In this document: positions 34,380 to 43,544 of the stretch, one piece after another
How positions within the stretch are numbered: position 1 is the stretch's first letter
Layout of the letters: each line of letters starts with the position of its first letter
Source of the DNA: Nonomuraea sp. PA05
GTDB taxonomy: Bacteria; Actinomycetota; Actinomycetes; Streptosporangiales; Streptosporangiaceae
Assembly (NCBI RefSeq): GCF_008086045.1
Contig: NZ_VSEY01000005.1
Location: 62,001-126,000, forward strand
DNA: 64,000 bases
Direction of reading: 5' to 3'
Program-made: the position numbers and the translations under genes
The notes under the pieces: generated by a model
Database searches by the model: none
The model's input: only the letters and a program-made list of their open reading frames with translations
What the model was told of the DNA's origin: nothing

Positions 34380-35345
34380 TCAGGACGTGCGGCCGGTGAC
34401 GAGGTCGTGGGCGACGGCTCCGGCGCCGACCACGCAGACGCCGTCGCCGAGCTTGGCCAGCTCGAAGCGCGCGGCGCGGGCGGCAGGCGGCATGGCGTCC
34501 CTGGCGACCGCCGCGGCGACGGGGTCGAGGAGCCGGGCGCCCGATCGGGTGACGCCGCCGCCGAGGACGACGAGCTCGGGCTCGAACGCGTTCACCAGGT
34601 CGGTGAGCGCCGTTCCCAGAGCCCATGTGGTCTCGTCCCACACTTCGACGGCGAGCGGGTCGCCCGCCTCGGCGGCGCGGGAGACGTCCTCCGCCCTGGG
34701 CCGGGCGAGAGCGGACAGCGACGAGGGGCGGCCGGCGGCGAGGGCCTCGCGGGCGCGCTCGGCGATGGAGGTGCCGGACGCGTACGCCTCCAGGCAGCCC
34801 CGGCGCCCGCACGAGCACTTCCGCCCGCCGGGACGCACCATGACGTGCCCGAGCTCGCCACCGTTGCCCGCCGCGCCGCGGTGCAACCGGCCGCCGATGA
34901 CGGCGCCGCCGCCGACGCCGGTGGAGATCGTGAGGTAGAGCATCGTGCTGGTGCCGCGGCCCGCGCCGTACCGGAATTCGCCCAGCGCGGCGGCCGTGGC
35001 ATCGTTCTCAAGGGCGGCCGGGACGCCGAACGCCTCCGTGGCCAGCGCGCCGATCGGCACGTCGATCCAGCCGGGCAGGTGCGGCGGGCACTGCAGGACG
35101 CCGGTCGCGGCGTCCAGCGGGCCGCCGCAGGAGATGCCGACCGCGGCCACCTCGGGCACGCCGGCCTCCGCGATCGCCTTCCTGCCCAGGTCGAACAGCC
35201 TGGTCAGGACGGGTTGCGGGCCCTCCTGCCGAAGGGTGGGGGTGACCTGCCAGCCGTGGATCAGGCCATCGCCTGTGACCACGCCCGCGGCGAGTTTCGT
35301 GCCGCCTATGTCGAGCGACAAGACAGCGGGAAGATCGTGCTCCAT
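34380..35345 (-). CDS. ROK-family sugar kinase
   Basis: 321 residues. LSLDIGGTKLAAGV is the phosphate-binding loop; STGVGGG and ELGHVMVRPGGRKCSCGRRGCLE form the ROK zinc signature. Catalytic Asp lies in LENDATAAALGE. Substrate may be glucose, mannose, or N-acetylated hexoses; the operon (GH38, SIS) favours mannose or ManNAc, but that is inference. ATG 35345 begins MEHDLPAVLSLD, and the promoter and repressor boxes lie directly upstream. Confidence 0.88.
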   Translation of the reverse strand: MEHDLPAVLSLDIGGTKLAAGVVTGDGLIHGWQVTPTLRQEGPQPVLTRLFDLGRKAIAEAGVPEVAAVGISCGGPLDAATGVLQCPPHLPGWIDVPIGALATEAFGVPAALENDATAAALGEFRYGAGRGTSTMLYLTISTGVGGGAVIGGRLHRGAAGNGGELGHVMVRPGGRKCSCGRRGCLEAYASGTSIAERAREALAAGRPSSLSALARPRAEDVSRAAEAGDPLAVEVWDETTWALGTALTDLVNAFEPELVVLGGGVTRSGARLLDPVAAAVARDAMPPAARAARFELAKLGDGVCVVGAGAVAHDLVTGRTS

Positions 35346-35356
35346 GGGGCCTCCGA

Positions 35357-35432
35357 CGGGAACGACTGCCGCGTTGAGGTTGTGACATCGTTCCCACACG
35401 GGATCCTAGGGCGACCTTTCCCCGTGGGTCAA
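35357..35432 (-). promoter_or_regulatory. Promoter of the ROK-SIS-GH38 operon with repressor boxes
   Basis: On the minus strand TTGACC (35427-35432), 18 bp, TAGGAT (35403-35408) is a strong promoter. TGGGAACGAT (plus 35387-35396) would cover the transcription start, and CGGGAACGA (35357-35365) is a second, oppositely oriented box downstream. The same TGGGAACGAT occurs at 38361-38370. A LacI gene lies immediately upstream, so repressor control by roadblock is likely. Confidence 0.6.
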
Positions 35433-35452
35433 CGCACCGGATGCAGGAATTG

Positions 35453-36496
35453 TCAGACGGCGGGCGGCCGCGCGGTCGATTCGCGCTCGACGAGCCGCAC
35501 GTTGAGCACGGTCGTCACGGAGTCGGACTCGGGCCGCTCGATGCGCTCGTCGAGCCTGCGTACGGCGGTCGCGCCCAGGTTGAAGGTGTCCTGCGAGACC
35601 GCGCTGACCGTGGGCGAGACCATGCTCATCCAGGGCGCGTCGTCGAAGGCGACGAGACTGATGTCGCCGGGCACGCTCAGCCCCAGCTCGCCGATCGCCC
35701 GCCAGACGCCTTCGGCGAGCACGTTGTTGGCGGCGAACACGGCCGTGGGACGGTCGGGGCCGCGCAGCATGTCGAGCGCCCGGCGGCGGGAGTCGGCGAC
35801 GTCCCAGCCCGAGGAGACGACCAGGCCGGGATCGACCTTGATGTCACCGGCGTTCAGCGCCTCCAGGTACCCCTGGTAGCGCTCGTAGCCGGTGGTCCAG
35901 TCGGTCTCGTCGATGAACAGCGCGATCCTGCGGTGACCGAGCCCGACGAGGTGGGCGGTGGCGGTGCGGGCGCCGACGCGGTTGCCGACGACGACGCCGT
36001 CGGTCGAGCCCGCCGCGAACTGCCGGTCGACCTCGACCACGGGGATGCCGTGGGAGGCCAGGTAGGTGGACACCCGCGAGGAGTTGGGCGTCACGACCAC
36101 CCCGGCCACCCGCAGCGCGACCAGCGCCTCGGCGGCCTCGCCCTCGGCCTGCGCCGACAGGCTCGTGTCGGCCAGCACCATGGTGTAGCCGCGCTCGCGC
36201 GCCTCCCGGCTCGCGCCGGCGGCCAGCTCCGCGTAGAACGGGTTGCGCAGGTCGCTCACCAGGACCCCGACCGACCGGCTGACCTGCTGCTTGAGCGTGC
36301 GGGCCATGACGTCGGGCACGTAGCCCAGCTCGGCCGCGGCGCGCAGCACCCGCTCGCGCACGTCGCTGGCGGCGTAGCCGCGCCCGGTGAGCGCGCGGGA
36401 GACGGTGGAGCGTGAGACGCCGGCTGCCTCTGCCACGTCCTTGATGGTGGGACGCCTGGAACGGCTGAGGGGGGTGCTGCGCCGCTCTATGGTCAT
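35453..36496 (-). CDS. LacI-family regulator of the glycan locus
   Basis: 347 residues. N-terminal HTH PTIKDVAEAAGVSRSTVSRALTGRGYAA (given in parts) and hinge YVPDVMARTLKQQ, then a periplasmic-binding-like effector domain (SVGVLVSDLRNPFYAEL, VAFDDAPW). It starts at ATG 36496 overlapping the stop of the metallo-beta-lactamase gene (ATGA). It sits between the two operons carrying shared TGGGAACGAT boxes and is the best candidate to bind them; effector likely a mannose- or HexNAc-containing sugar. Confidence 0.9.
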   Translation of the reverse strand: MTIERRSTPLSRSRRPTIKDVAEAAGVSRSTVSRALTGRGYAASDVRERVLRAAAELGYVPDVMARTLKQQVSRSVGVLVSDLRNPFYAELAAGASREARERGYTMVLADTSLSAQAEGEAAEALVALRVAGVVVTPNSSRVSTYLASHGIPVVEVDRQFAAGSTDGVVVGNRVGARTATAHLVGLGHRRIALFIDETDWTTGYERYQGYLEALNAGDIKVDPGLVVSSGWDVADSRRRALDMLRGPDRPTAVFAANNVLAEGVWRAIGELGLSVPGDISLVAFDDAPWMSMVSPTVSAVSQDTFNLGATAVRRLDERIERPESDSVTTVLNVRLVERESTARPPAV

Positions 36497-38334
36497 CGAA
36501 TCCCTTCCGCGACCACGTCGACCAGAGCCTCGGCGTGCTGCCCGAGACGCAGATCGCCGATGGTCAAGTCGACTGCGAGACGAACGCGGCGTCGCGGCAC
36601 GGCGTCGGCGCCGAGACGGAGATGCACCTGCTCCATACCCCCTCCGGGCAGCCTTAGCGTCAGGGATCCCTGCTCGCGCCGCCAGCCGGGCGGCACCACC
36701 GGCTCGACGGTGGCCACGACCTTGTCCGGCCACGGGTTGCGCACGGTGGCGGTCAGCACGACCTCGCCGCCCGCGGGGACGCTCGTATAGTACGGCGTCA
36801 GGCGGCACAGCACGCCGTCCGCCCCGAGGTCGAGCCGGTCCAGCGGGAGCAGGTCGTGGTGCAACGCGACCAGCTCCTCGCCTCGTTCGGTCAGCAGGTG
36901 CAGGTAGTCGTCGTCCACCCAGCGGGGTCGCCAGTGGCCGCTGACCATGAGATCGGGACGCAGGCGCCGGTAGAGCGCGGCGCTCTTGCGGTAGTCCTCG
37001 ATCCGGAACCTATTCTTGTACTGAAAGTTCAGGATTTCCTGGCGTTCATCAGGAATGCCCATCCCGTCCTGCTGGTCGCCGGTCACCAGCACCCGGTGCC
37101 CGTCCACCTCGAACTCGTACGCCGCCGCGAACAGCGTGTGCCCCGGCAGGTCGTGCACCGTGATGTCGTACTCCCGCCAGCGCACCGTCTCCCCCAGCCC
37201 GAGCACGCGGTCGGCCGGGATCGGATCGAACCACTGGCACGGCAGGTCGTGGTGGAGCGGCGCGGCCAGGATGGGCGCGATGTGGGAAGGCGCCCAGATC
37301 GCGGTGCCCTCGACGTCGCGCAGCAGCGGCATGCCCGCCACGTGGTCGTCGTGGTAGTGGGTGGGCAGCGCGACCTCGACGGTGGTGACGCCGTAGTGCT
37401 CGCGCAGCGCCGGCAGGGAGGCCAGCCAGGGGCGGCGCGCCTCGCGCGCGGTGCTCTTCACCAGGCCGGTGCACATGTCGTAGCCGAAGTCGAACACCAT
37501 GGCCGCGCCCGACTCCGACAGCAGCGCGTAGCTGTAGGACTGGCTGCTCCTGTTCATCAGCAGGTGCGGCGTGACCTGCACGAACGGGTTGTTCAGCAGG
37601 CCGCGCACGTCCCACGGGTGGGGGCGGCGGAAGTCCACGTACCGCTGCATGGCGGACGACAGGCGGGCCAGCGCGTCCTTCGGGTCGTTCATCGGCTCGC
37701 CGTGCGAGGGCAGCAGCACGTCGAGCTCCTCCCGCTGGAGCAGCTCGGCGCTGAGGACGACCATGGCGGGGCCCTCGTTCTCGGTGTACGACCACTGGGT
37801 GGCGGCCAGGGACCACACCTTGCCGGGGGCGTAGATCAGGTCGCCGGTGAAGGCGGCCCCGCCCACGACGTACGTGACGGAGCCGGGCGTGTGACCCGGT
37901 GTGGGCAGGACGCGCACCTCAACCCCGCCGTAACGGGCGGTCCTATACTCCGGCACCACGCCCGTGACCTCGACCGGCTCCAGCAGCGAGAAGCGGTCGT
38001 CGCGCAGGTCGTAGTCGTTGAGCAGCTGCCGCCCGATCCACATCTCGTCGACCTTCTCGAACAGGTCACGCTCGACGGGCGGCACGTGGATCGCCACGCC
38101 CGCCCCGGCCGCCCGGTGCAGGCCCTGCACCTGGTCGCGGTGATGGTGGGTGACCAGGACGTCCGTGACGCGGTCGAGGCCCAGCTCGTCGAGCAGATCG
38201 AGCACCCGGCCCGAGCCGAAGTCGACGGTGATCCCGGTGCGCTCCTCGCCCGGCGCGGCGGGAGCCTTGATGACGTAGACGTGGCAGGTGTCCTCCACGC
38301 GGAGAACCCCGGGGGCGACTTCGGTGACTGGCAT
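36493..38334 (-). CDS. Tandem metallo-beta-lactamase-fold protein with C-terminal beta-sandwich
   Basis: 613 residues, an unusual architecture. MBL domain 1 (about 5-230) has THHHRDQ (62-68), where the last His of HxHxDH is Gln, plus TPGHTPGS and GDLIYAP. MBL domain 2 (about 260-480) has the complete THYHDDH (325-331), LPGHTLFA and TGDQQDG. Residues 500-613 (VEPVVPPGWRREQGSLTLRLPGG) look like a NEW3/Ig-type beta-sandwich known from glycan enzymes. ATG 38334 is chosen; the upstream 13 codons fall in the divergent promoter. Coupled to the LacI gene. A hydrolase of a sugar lactone, ester or phosphate is possible; function not known. Confidence 0.72.
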   Translation of the reverse strand: MPVTEVAPGVLRVEDTCHVYVIKAPAAPGEERTGITVDFGSGRVLDLLDELGLDRVTDVLVTHHHRDQVQGLHRAAGAGVAIHVPPVERDLFEKVDEMWIGRQLLNDYDLRDDRFSLLEPVEVTGVVPEYRTARYGGVEVRVLPTPGHTPGSVTYVVGGAAFTGDLIYAPGKVWSLAATQWSYTENEGPAMVVLSAELLQREELDVLLPSHGEPMNDPKDALARLSSAMQRYVDFRRPHPWDVRGLLNNPFVQVTPHLLMNRSSQSYSYALLSESGAAMVFDFGYDMCTGLVKSTAREARRPWLASLPALREHYGVTTVEVALPTHYHDDHVAGMPLLRDVEGTAIWAPSHIAPILAAPLHHDLPCQWFDPIPADRVLGLGETVRWREYDITVHDLPGHTLFAAAYEFEVDGHRVLVTGDQQDGMGIPDERQEILNFQYKNRFRIEDYRKSAALYRRLRPDLMVSGHWRPRWVDDDYLHLLTERGEELVALHHDLLPLDRLDLGADGVLCRLTPYYTSVPAGGEVVLTATVRNPWPDKVVATVEPVVPPGWRREQGSLTLRLPGGGMEQVHLRLGADAVPRRRVRLAVDLTIGDLRLGQHAEALVDVVAEGIR

Positions 38335-38360
38335 TCCCACGAGGCCCGATCCTATCCGGT

Positions 38361-38370
38361 ATCGTTCCCA
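38361..38370. promoter_or_regulatory. Shared repressor box in the 38-bp divergent region
   Basis: ATCGTTCCCA (TGGGAACGAT on the minus strand) lies between the MBL gene start (38334) and the GH84 start (38373). It is identical over 10 bp to the box at 35387-35396. TAGGAT at about 38347-38352 on the minus strand and TATCGT at 38360-38365 on the plus strand are possible -10 boxes. The GH84 transcript would be leaderless or nearly so. Confidence 0.5.
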
Positions 38371-38372
38371 CA

Positions 38373-40007
38373 ATGGAGGTCCAGGAGTGGATTGTTCCCT
38401 GTCCGAAAAAGGCTACTTTCGGTATCTCGCACGTCGAGCTGTGTGACGCTGGAGTCCAGGGCGACGCCGCTGCCGGAAGTGCCGTGGCCGAGCTGCGCCA
38501 CGCACTCGCCTCACCCGCCGACACCCCGGCGGTCGTCGAGGTGCGGGTGGACGACGGCGCCGGGCTGCCGCCGGAGGGGTACACGCTGACGGCCGGCGAC
38601 GGCCGGGTGGCGATCGTGGGAGCCGATCCCGCCGGGGCGTTCTACGGCGCGCAGACCCTCCTCGCGATGGCCGCGGCTCCCTGCGCCGAACACCGGGCGT
38701 GCGTGCCGGAGTCCGACATCCGCGACTGGCCCGACCTGCCGCTGCGCGGCACCATCGAGGGCTTCTACGGCACCCCGTGGACGCACGCCGACCGCATGGA
38801 CCACCTGCGCTTCTCCGCCAGGCACAAGCTCAACGCCTACGTCTACGCCCCGAAGGACGACCCGTACCACCGGGAGCGGTGGCGGGAGCCGTACCCGGCG
38901 GAGGAGCTGGCGCGGCTGGGCGAGCTGGTGGACGAGGCGGCGGCGCGGCACGTGCGGTTCGTGTTCGCGCTCAGCCCCGGCCTGTCCATGGTCTACAGCG
39001 ACCCGGCCGAGCGGGCGGCGCTGCGGGCCAAGGCGGAGCAGGTGTGGCAGGCGGGCGTCAGGGAGTTCGCGCTGCTCTTCGACGACATCCCGCCCGAGCT
39101 GAGCCACCTGCCCGACCGGGAGGCGTACGGCACGGCGGAGGGGGCGAGCGCGAGCGCGCACGCGGCGGTGTGCCGCGACTTCGCCGAGCACTTCCTGGCC
39201 CCGCACGGCGCGGACCGGCCGCTGACCATGGTGCCCACCGACTACGCGGGCACCGCCCGCACGGCCTACCGCGACCGGCTGGCGGCGGAGCTGCCCGCCG
39301 GGGTGCTGGTCTGGTGGACGGGCTCCGACGTGGTGGTGGGCGCGATCTCCGCCTACGACGTGACGGCCGCCGCGGCCTCCTACGGGCACCGCGTGGCGTT
39401 GTGGGACAACTTCCCCGTCAACGACTTCGACTTCTCCCGGGTCTTCCTCGGCCCGCTGGTCGGGCGGGCCACCGACCTGGACGACGTGCCGCTGGAGGGC
39501 ATCACCGCCAACCCGATGGTGGAGGCGGCGGCGTCCCGGATCGCGCTGACGACGGTGGCCGACTACGCCTGGCACCTGGCGGCCTACGAGCCGGCGCGCT
39601 CGCACGAGCGGGCGATCCGGCTGCTGCCCGGGGCCGCGGAGCTGCTGCCGCTGGTGGAGGCGTGCTCGGCGTGGCCGCCCGGCGACGACCCGAGCCCGGC
39701 GCTGACCGCCCTGTGCGCGGCGGCGCTGGAGGGCGGGCCGTACGAGGTGCTGCGGGCCGAGCTGACCCGGCTGGCCGGGCTGCCCACCGGGGTGGCCGGG
39801 CCGATCGCCAGGGAGCTGGCTCCGTGGGTGGCCGCGGCCAGGGATGCGGGCGCGGCGGGGCTGGCCGCGATCGACCTGCTGACGGGGGCGGGCACCCTGG
39901 CGGCGGCCGAGGAGGCGCTGGCCCGCGCCGACTCGCACGAGGCGAACGTGCTGCGCAAGGTGATCCCGCCGTTCGCCCGCCAGGTCATCGAACGCGTCAC
40001 CGCCTGA
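38373..40007 (+). CDS. Beta-N-acetylglucosaminidase, GH84 type
   Basis: 544 residues. An N-terminal GH20b-like domain (about 5-115, ending AFYGAQTLLAM) precedes the barrel: LRGTIEGFYGTPWTHADRMDH (given in parts), FALSPGL, and LLFDDIP with the adjacent catalytic Asp237-Asp238 of the GH84 substrate-assisted mechanism, then MVPTDYAGTA. A helical C-terminal region follows. No signal peptide, so it acts on imported oligosaccharides. It is divergent from the MBL-LacI operon and shares the repressor box, linking GlcNAc release to mannoside use. Confidence 0.9.
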   Translation: MEVQEWIVPCPKKATFGISHVELCDAGVQGDAAAGSAVAELRHALASPADTPAVVEVRVDDGAGLPPEGYTLTAGDGRVAIVGADPAGAFYGAQTLLAMAAAPCAEHRACVPESDIRDWPDLPLRGTIEGFYGTPWTHADRMDHLRFSARHKLNAYVYAPKDDPYHRERWREPYPAEELARLGELVDEAAARHVRFVFALSPGLSMVYSDPAERAALRAKAEQVWQAGVREFALLFDDIPPELSHLPDREAYGTAEGASASAHAAVCRDFAEHFLAPHGADRPLTMVPTDYAGTARTAYRDRLAAELPAGVLVWWTGSDVVVGAISAYDVTAAAASYGHRVALWDNFPVNDFDFSRVFLGPLVGRATDLDDVPLEGITANPMVEAAASRIALTTVADYAWHLAAYEPARSHERAIRLLPGAAELLPLVEACSAWPPGDDPSPALTALCAAALEGGPYEVLRAELTRLAGLPTGVAGPIARELAPWVAAARDAGAAGLAAIDLLTGAGTLAAAEEALARADSHEANVLRKVIPPFARQVIERVTA

Positions 40008-40059
40008 GGGACTTCCAGCGGGCCGGGATGCTCGCGCACCTCCCGCCGGGCGGCCTGTC

Positions 40060-41802
40060 TCACCGCAGGCCCCACCAGGCGGCCACCTGGTCCAGGTCCG
40101 CGCCGGTGATCGGCTCGCCGGTGTTGTCGATGCGCTCGACGTAGTACAGGGCGGGGACGCCGAGAGCGGGCTGGGCCCGCGCGTAGGCGAGCCAGTCGGC
40201 CCGGCTCGGCATCGGCCACTGGTCGGTGTCGATGAGGTGGTGCGGCATGGCGTGCGTGGCCACGGAGTGCCGGTAGCGGAGCTGGTCCACGGCGGGCACG
40301 AGGTCGCCGCGGGCGTCGTACTCCAGCACGTCGTTGAGCCTGATCATGTCGCTGACGTCGGCGAAGGCCGGGTGCGGGGTGTGGGTGATCATGAGGGCGT
40401 CGGGTTTGACCTGCTTGGCGGCGTCGTACAGGGTGGCGAGCAGCTCATGCAGGAGGGCGATGCCCCAGGTGGTGCCGTGCGCCTTCAGGTGCGAGCCGCT
40501 GGGGAACCACTGCGTGAAGTCGATCTTGAAGCCGTCGGCGCCGAGGTCGCCCAGGAGGCGCTCCATGATGGCCCGCACGCGCAGCCGGTAGGCGGGGTTC
40601 GACGGGTCGGCGGCCACGGGGCGTCCGCCGGCGTCCGTCACGCACTCCTCGGGCGGCAGCCCGTCGGCCGACCAGGCGCGCCACCACAGCAGCACGCGCT
40701 GGCCGCGCGCGTGCCGGTCGGCGATCCACTCGCGCAACGCGGGCCACTTGGCCTCGTCGGGCTCGCAGTCACCGTACGTGAGCTGCCACCGGTCGTCGAT
40801 GACGATGGTGCCGGGCACGATGCCGTGTCCGGCGAGCCTGTCCAGCCACTCGTCGTACAGGTCGCGCCGCGACAGCTCCACCGGGGAGACCGACCCGGCG
40901 GCCCTGGCGCACTGGGCGCCCCAGCCGCAGAAGATCGGCCGGCTCCACCACTCGGCCCGCTCGGGGACCGCGGACGGGGCCAGGCCGTGCTCGACCAGGT
41001 CGGCGCGGTGCTGGGTGATGGCCTCCCAGGGCGAGGACGCGGCCCGGAACACCACGGCGGGCGAGGTCCACGAGCCGCGCACCTCGGTGTGGCACTCGTA
41101 GTCGAAGCGCAGCAGCGCGCCGCCGTCCAGCGGCTCGTACGTCAGCTCGGTGAAGGTCAGGCCGTCGATCCCGGCGCGTACGGAGGCGGCCAGCCAGGCG
41201 CCGTCCGGGATGTCGGTGGCGCCGTCCGGCTCGTCCTTGCAGAAGGCCAGCACCAGCGGCGGCGGGGAGAAGACGGCGTGCAGCCGGCCGGGTGAGGCGT
41301 CGCCGATGACGGTCAGCGCGACGGGCGCGGACACCGGCCGGACGGCGCGCACGGGGTGTGCGGGCGTGGGGCTGAAGACGCCGCGCGCGTGCACCCCTGA
41401 GCGGAACGTGCCGGCGGCGCGGGTGTTGAGCACGGCCCTGCCGCCCATGAGCGTCACGTCGCCGAGCACGCCGTGCCCCTCGACGCGCACCTCCAGCGCG
41501 ATCGTCTCGGGGGTGCAGGTCAGCCGGACCGTCTTGGCGTCCCACTCGGTGGTGCGCTGCGGGAAGTCGAAGACGGCCACGTTCCCGCGCTCGACCAGCA
41601 CGGGCGGCAGCGTCTCGTACGTCTCGTCGCGCCCGCCCCTGGTGTCGACCGAGGCGAGCAGGTTGAGCGTCATCCAGCCCACCAGCTCGGCGCTGGGGTC
41701 GGTGCGCGAGACGGTCAGGTGGTAGTGGCCGCTGTCCAGGTGGTAGGCCGTGTCCGTGGTGGTGATCCGCACAGAGCTCATCCCTTGCTTCCTAGGGCTC
41801 AT
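40060..41802 (-). CDS. GH36-like alpha-glycosidase (clan GH-D)
   Basis: 580 residues. An N-terminal beta-supersandwich (about 10-290) is followed by a TIM barrel with FCGWGAQCAR, GTIVIDDRWQLTYGDCEPDEAKWP, VLLWWRAWSADG, GFKIDFTQWFPSGS (probable nucleophile Asp) and MITHTPHP. This fits the melibiase-type GH36/31 clan; alpha-galactosidase activity is likely but unproven. ATG 41802 overlaps the permease stop (ATGA); ATG 41781 lies in the second copy of an 18-bp repeat and is an equal alternative. It is the last gene of the sugar ABC operon and cytoplasmic. Confidence 0.78.
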   Translation of the reverse strand: MSPRKQGMSSVRITTTDTAYHLDSGHYHLTVSRTDPSAELVGWMTLNLLASVDTRGGRDETYETLPPVLVERGNVAVFDFPQRTTEWDAKTVRLTCTPETIALEVRVEGHGVLGDVTLMGGRAVLNTRAAGTFRSGVHARGVFSPTPAHPVRAVRPVSAPVALTVIGDASPGRLHAVFSPPPLVLAFCKDEPDGATDIPDGAWLAASVRAGIDGLTFTELTYEPLDGGALLRFDYECHTEVRGSWTSPAVVFRAASSPWEAITQHRADLVEHGLAPSAVPERAEWWSRPIFCGWGAQCARAAGSVSPVELSRRDLYDEWLDRLAGHGIVPGTIVIDDRWQLTYGDCEPDEAKWPALREWIADRHARGQRVLLWWRAWSADGLPPEECVTDAGGRPVAADPSNPAYRLRVRAIMERLLGDLGADGFKIDFTQWFPSGSHLKAHGTTWGIALLHELLATLYDAAKQVKPDALMITHTPHPAFADVSDMIRLNDVLEYDARGDLVPAVDQLRYRHSVATHAMPHHLIDTDQWPMPSRADWLAYARAQPALGVPALYYVERIDNTGEPITGADLDQVAAWWGLR

Positions 41803-41814
41803 CCTTTGCTTCCT
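41776..41814. repeat. Duplicated start region between permease and GH36-like gene
   Basis: GCTCATCCCTTGCTTCCT (41776-41793) and GCTCATCCTTTGCTTCCT (41797-41814) match at 17 of 18 positions with a 21-bp period. Each copy carries GGAAG and an ATG on the minus strand, giving two in-frame starts seven codons apart. Confidence 0.8.
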
Positions 41815-42626
41815 GTCGTGGCGATGCCCTTGATGAAGTGCTTCTGGCCGAGGAAGAACAGGATGATCATCGGGATCGTGGTGATCACGCTGGCGGTCAT
41901 CACGATCTCCCAGTGCCACTCGCCGCCGAACCCGAACTGGTCGAGCAGCGCCTTCAGCCCGCGCGGCACGGTGAACGTGCTGGAGTCACGCAGGTAGATG
42001 AGCGGCCGCATGAGGTCCGTCCACGCCGCCTGGAACTCGAACAGCAGCGTCACCACGACCGCCGGCTTGCACAGCGGCAGCGCCATCCTGGTGAAGATCG
42101 TCCAGTTGTTCGCCCCGTCGATCTTCGCCGCCTCGAACGGCTCACGCGGCAGGCCCATGAAGAACTGCCGCAGCAGGAAGATGTAGAACGCGCTGCCGAA
42201 CAGGTTCTGCGCCCACAGCGGGGTCAGGGTGCCGACCATGCCGAGGGAGTTCCAGATGAGGAACACCGGGACCATGGTGACCGCGCCCGGCAGCATCATG
42301 GTGGCCAGCAGCACGCCGAACAGCGCGTTCCTGCCGGGGAAGCGGAAGTAGGCGAAGCCCCACGCCACCATCGCGCTGGTGATGGTCACGGTCGCCGCGG
42401 CCAGCACCGTCACCAGCAGCGTGTTGGCCATCCACAGCGCCAGCGGCGCCTCCTGCCACACCTGGATGTAGTTGTCGAAGGTGAACGTCTCGGGCAGGAT
42501 CCGGTGGTCGAACACCTCGCTGCGCGGCTTGAACGAGGCGCTGAGCAGCCAGATGAACGGGTAGACGAACGCGACCGCGATCACGCCCAGCGCGGTCCAC
42601 GTCAGGATCCGCCGCAGCCGCCTCAC
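41799..42626 (-). CDS. Sugar ABC transporter permease, MalG-type
   Basis: 275 residues, six TM segments. The cytoplasmic EAA loop reads EPFEAAKIDGANNWTIFTRMALPL (given whole only in part here), contacting the ATPase. GTG 42626 has GGAGGAAACCC upstream and overlaps the first permease stop (GTGA). No ATPase gene is in the operon; such CUT1 systems often use a shared MsiK-type ATPase encoded elsewhere. Confidence 0.93.
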   Translation of the reverse strand: MRRLRRILTWTALGVIAVAFVYPFIWLLSASFKPRSEVFDHRILPETFTFDNYIQVWQEAPLALWMANTLLVTVLAAATVTITSAMVAWGFAYFRFPGRNALFGVLLATMMLPGAVTMVPVFLIWNSLGMVGTLTPLWAQNLFGSAFYIFLLRQFFMGLPREPFEAAKIDGANNWTIFTRMALPLCKPAVVVTLLFEFQAAWTDLMRPLIYLRDSSTFTVPRGLKALLDQFGFGGEWHWEIVMTASVITTIPMIILFFLGQKHFIKGIATTGSKG

Positions 42627-43543
42627 GGGTTTCCTCCTTCGTAGTGCACGAACCGCCTGGTCACCAGGAACTGCACGCCGGTGATCGCCATGATCACGAT
42701 GAACAGCAGCCAGGCCAGCGCGGAGGCGTACCCCATGTGCAGGAACTCGAAGGCCTGCTGGAACAGGTAGATCGCGTAGAACAGCGCGGCGTCGTTGCTG
42801 TAGGTGGTGTTGCCCGCGCCGAAGAAGGCGGTGTACGCCTCGGTGAAGGACTGCAGGGCGTTGATGCTGTCCACGATGAACAGGAAGAACAGGGTGGGGC
42901 TGATCATCGGCACGGTGATCCGCAGCGTGCGCTTCCACCAGCCGGCCCCGTCCACGAGGGCGGAGTCGTACAGCTCCTGGGGGACGCCGCGCAGCGCCGC
43001 CAGGATGATGACCACCGACGCGCCGACGGTCCACAGGCTCATCAGCACCAGGCCGGGCTTGACCCAGACGGGGTCGGTGGTCCAGGCGGGGCCGTCGATG
43101 CCGAAGACGCCGAGAAAGCTGTTGATCAGGCCGTTCTGGCCGTTGAACAACATCAGCAGCAGGATGCCGATGGCGACCGGCGGCGTCATCTTGGGCAGGA
43201 AGAAGGCCGTGCGGAAGAAGCCGGTGGCCCTGGTGGCGGTGTTGAGCAGCAGCGCCAGCCCGAGGGAGACGACGAGCTGGGCCGGCACCGACATCACGGT
43301 GAACAGGAACGTGTTGCGCAGCGCCAGGCCGACCTTCGGGTCCTCGAAGAGGGTCACGTAGTTGTCGAAGCCGATGAACGACGGGTCGTTGATGACGTCG
43401 TAGTCGGTCAGCGACAGGTAGGCGCTGTTGATCACGGGCCAGGCGGTGAAGATCAGGAAACCGATGATCCAGGGACAGATGAACAGCAGCGCGGCCCTGG
43501 TCTCGATGAAACGCATGGACCTCATGCGCGGTGTGCGGGACAT
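42623..43543 (-). CDS. Sugar ABC transporter permease, MalF-type
   Basis: 306 residues with six TM segments (first at about 17-40). EAA-type loop QELYDSALVDGAGWWKRTLRITVPM (given in part). Its ATG is one base downstream of the binding-protein stop, so the three genes are tightly coupled. Forms the heteromeric channel with the MalG-type permease; substrate probably an oligosaccharide released from a glycoconjugate, inferred from the GH36-, GH38- and GH84-type neighbours. Confidence 0.93.
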   Translation of the reverse strand: MSRTPRMRSMRFIETRAALLFICPWIIGFLIFTAWPVINSAYLSLTDYDVINDPSFIGFDNYVTLFEDPKVGLALRNTFLFTVMSVPAQLVVSLGLALLLNTATRATGFFRTAFFLPKMTPPVAIGILLLMLFNGQNGLINSFLGVFGIDGPAWTTDPVWVKPGLVLMSLWTVGASVVIILAALRGVPQELYDSALVDGAGWWKRTLRITVPMISPTLFFLFIVDSINALQSFTEAYTAFFGAGNTTYSNDAALFYAIYLFQQAFEFLHMGYASALAWLLFIVIMAITGVQFLVTRRFVHYEGGNP

Positions 43544-43544
43544 C

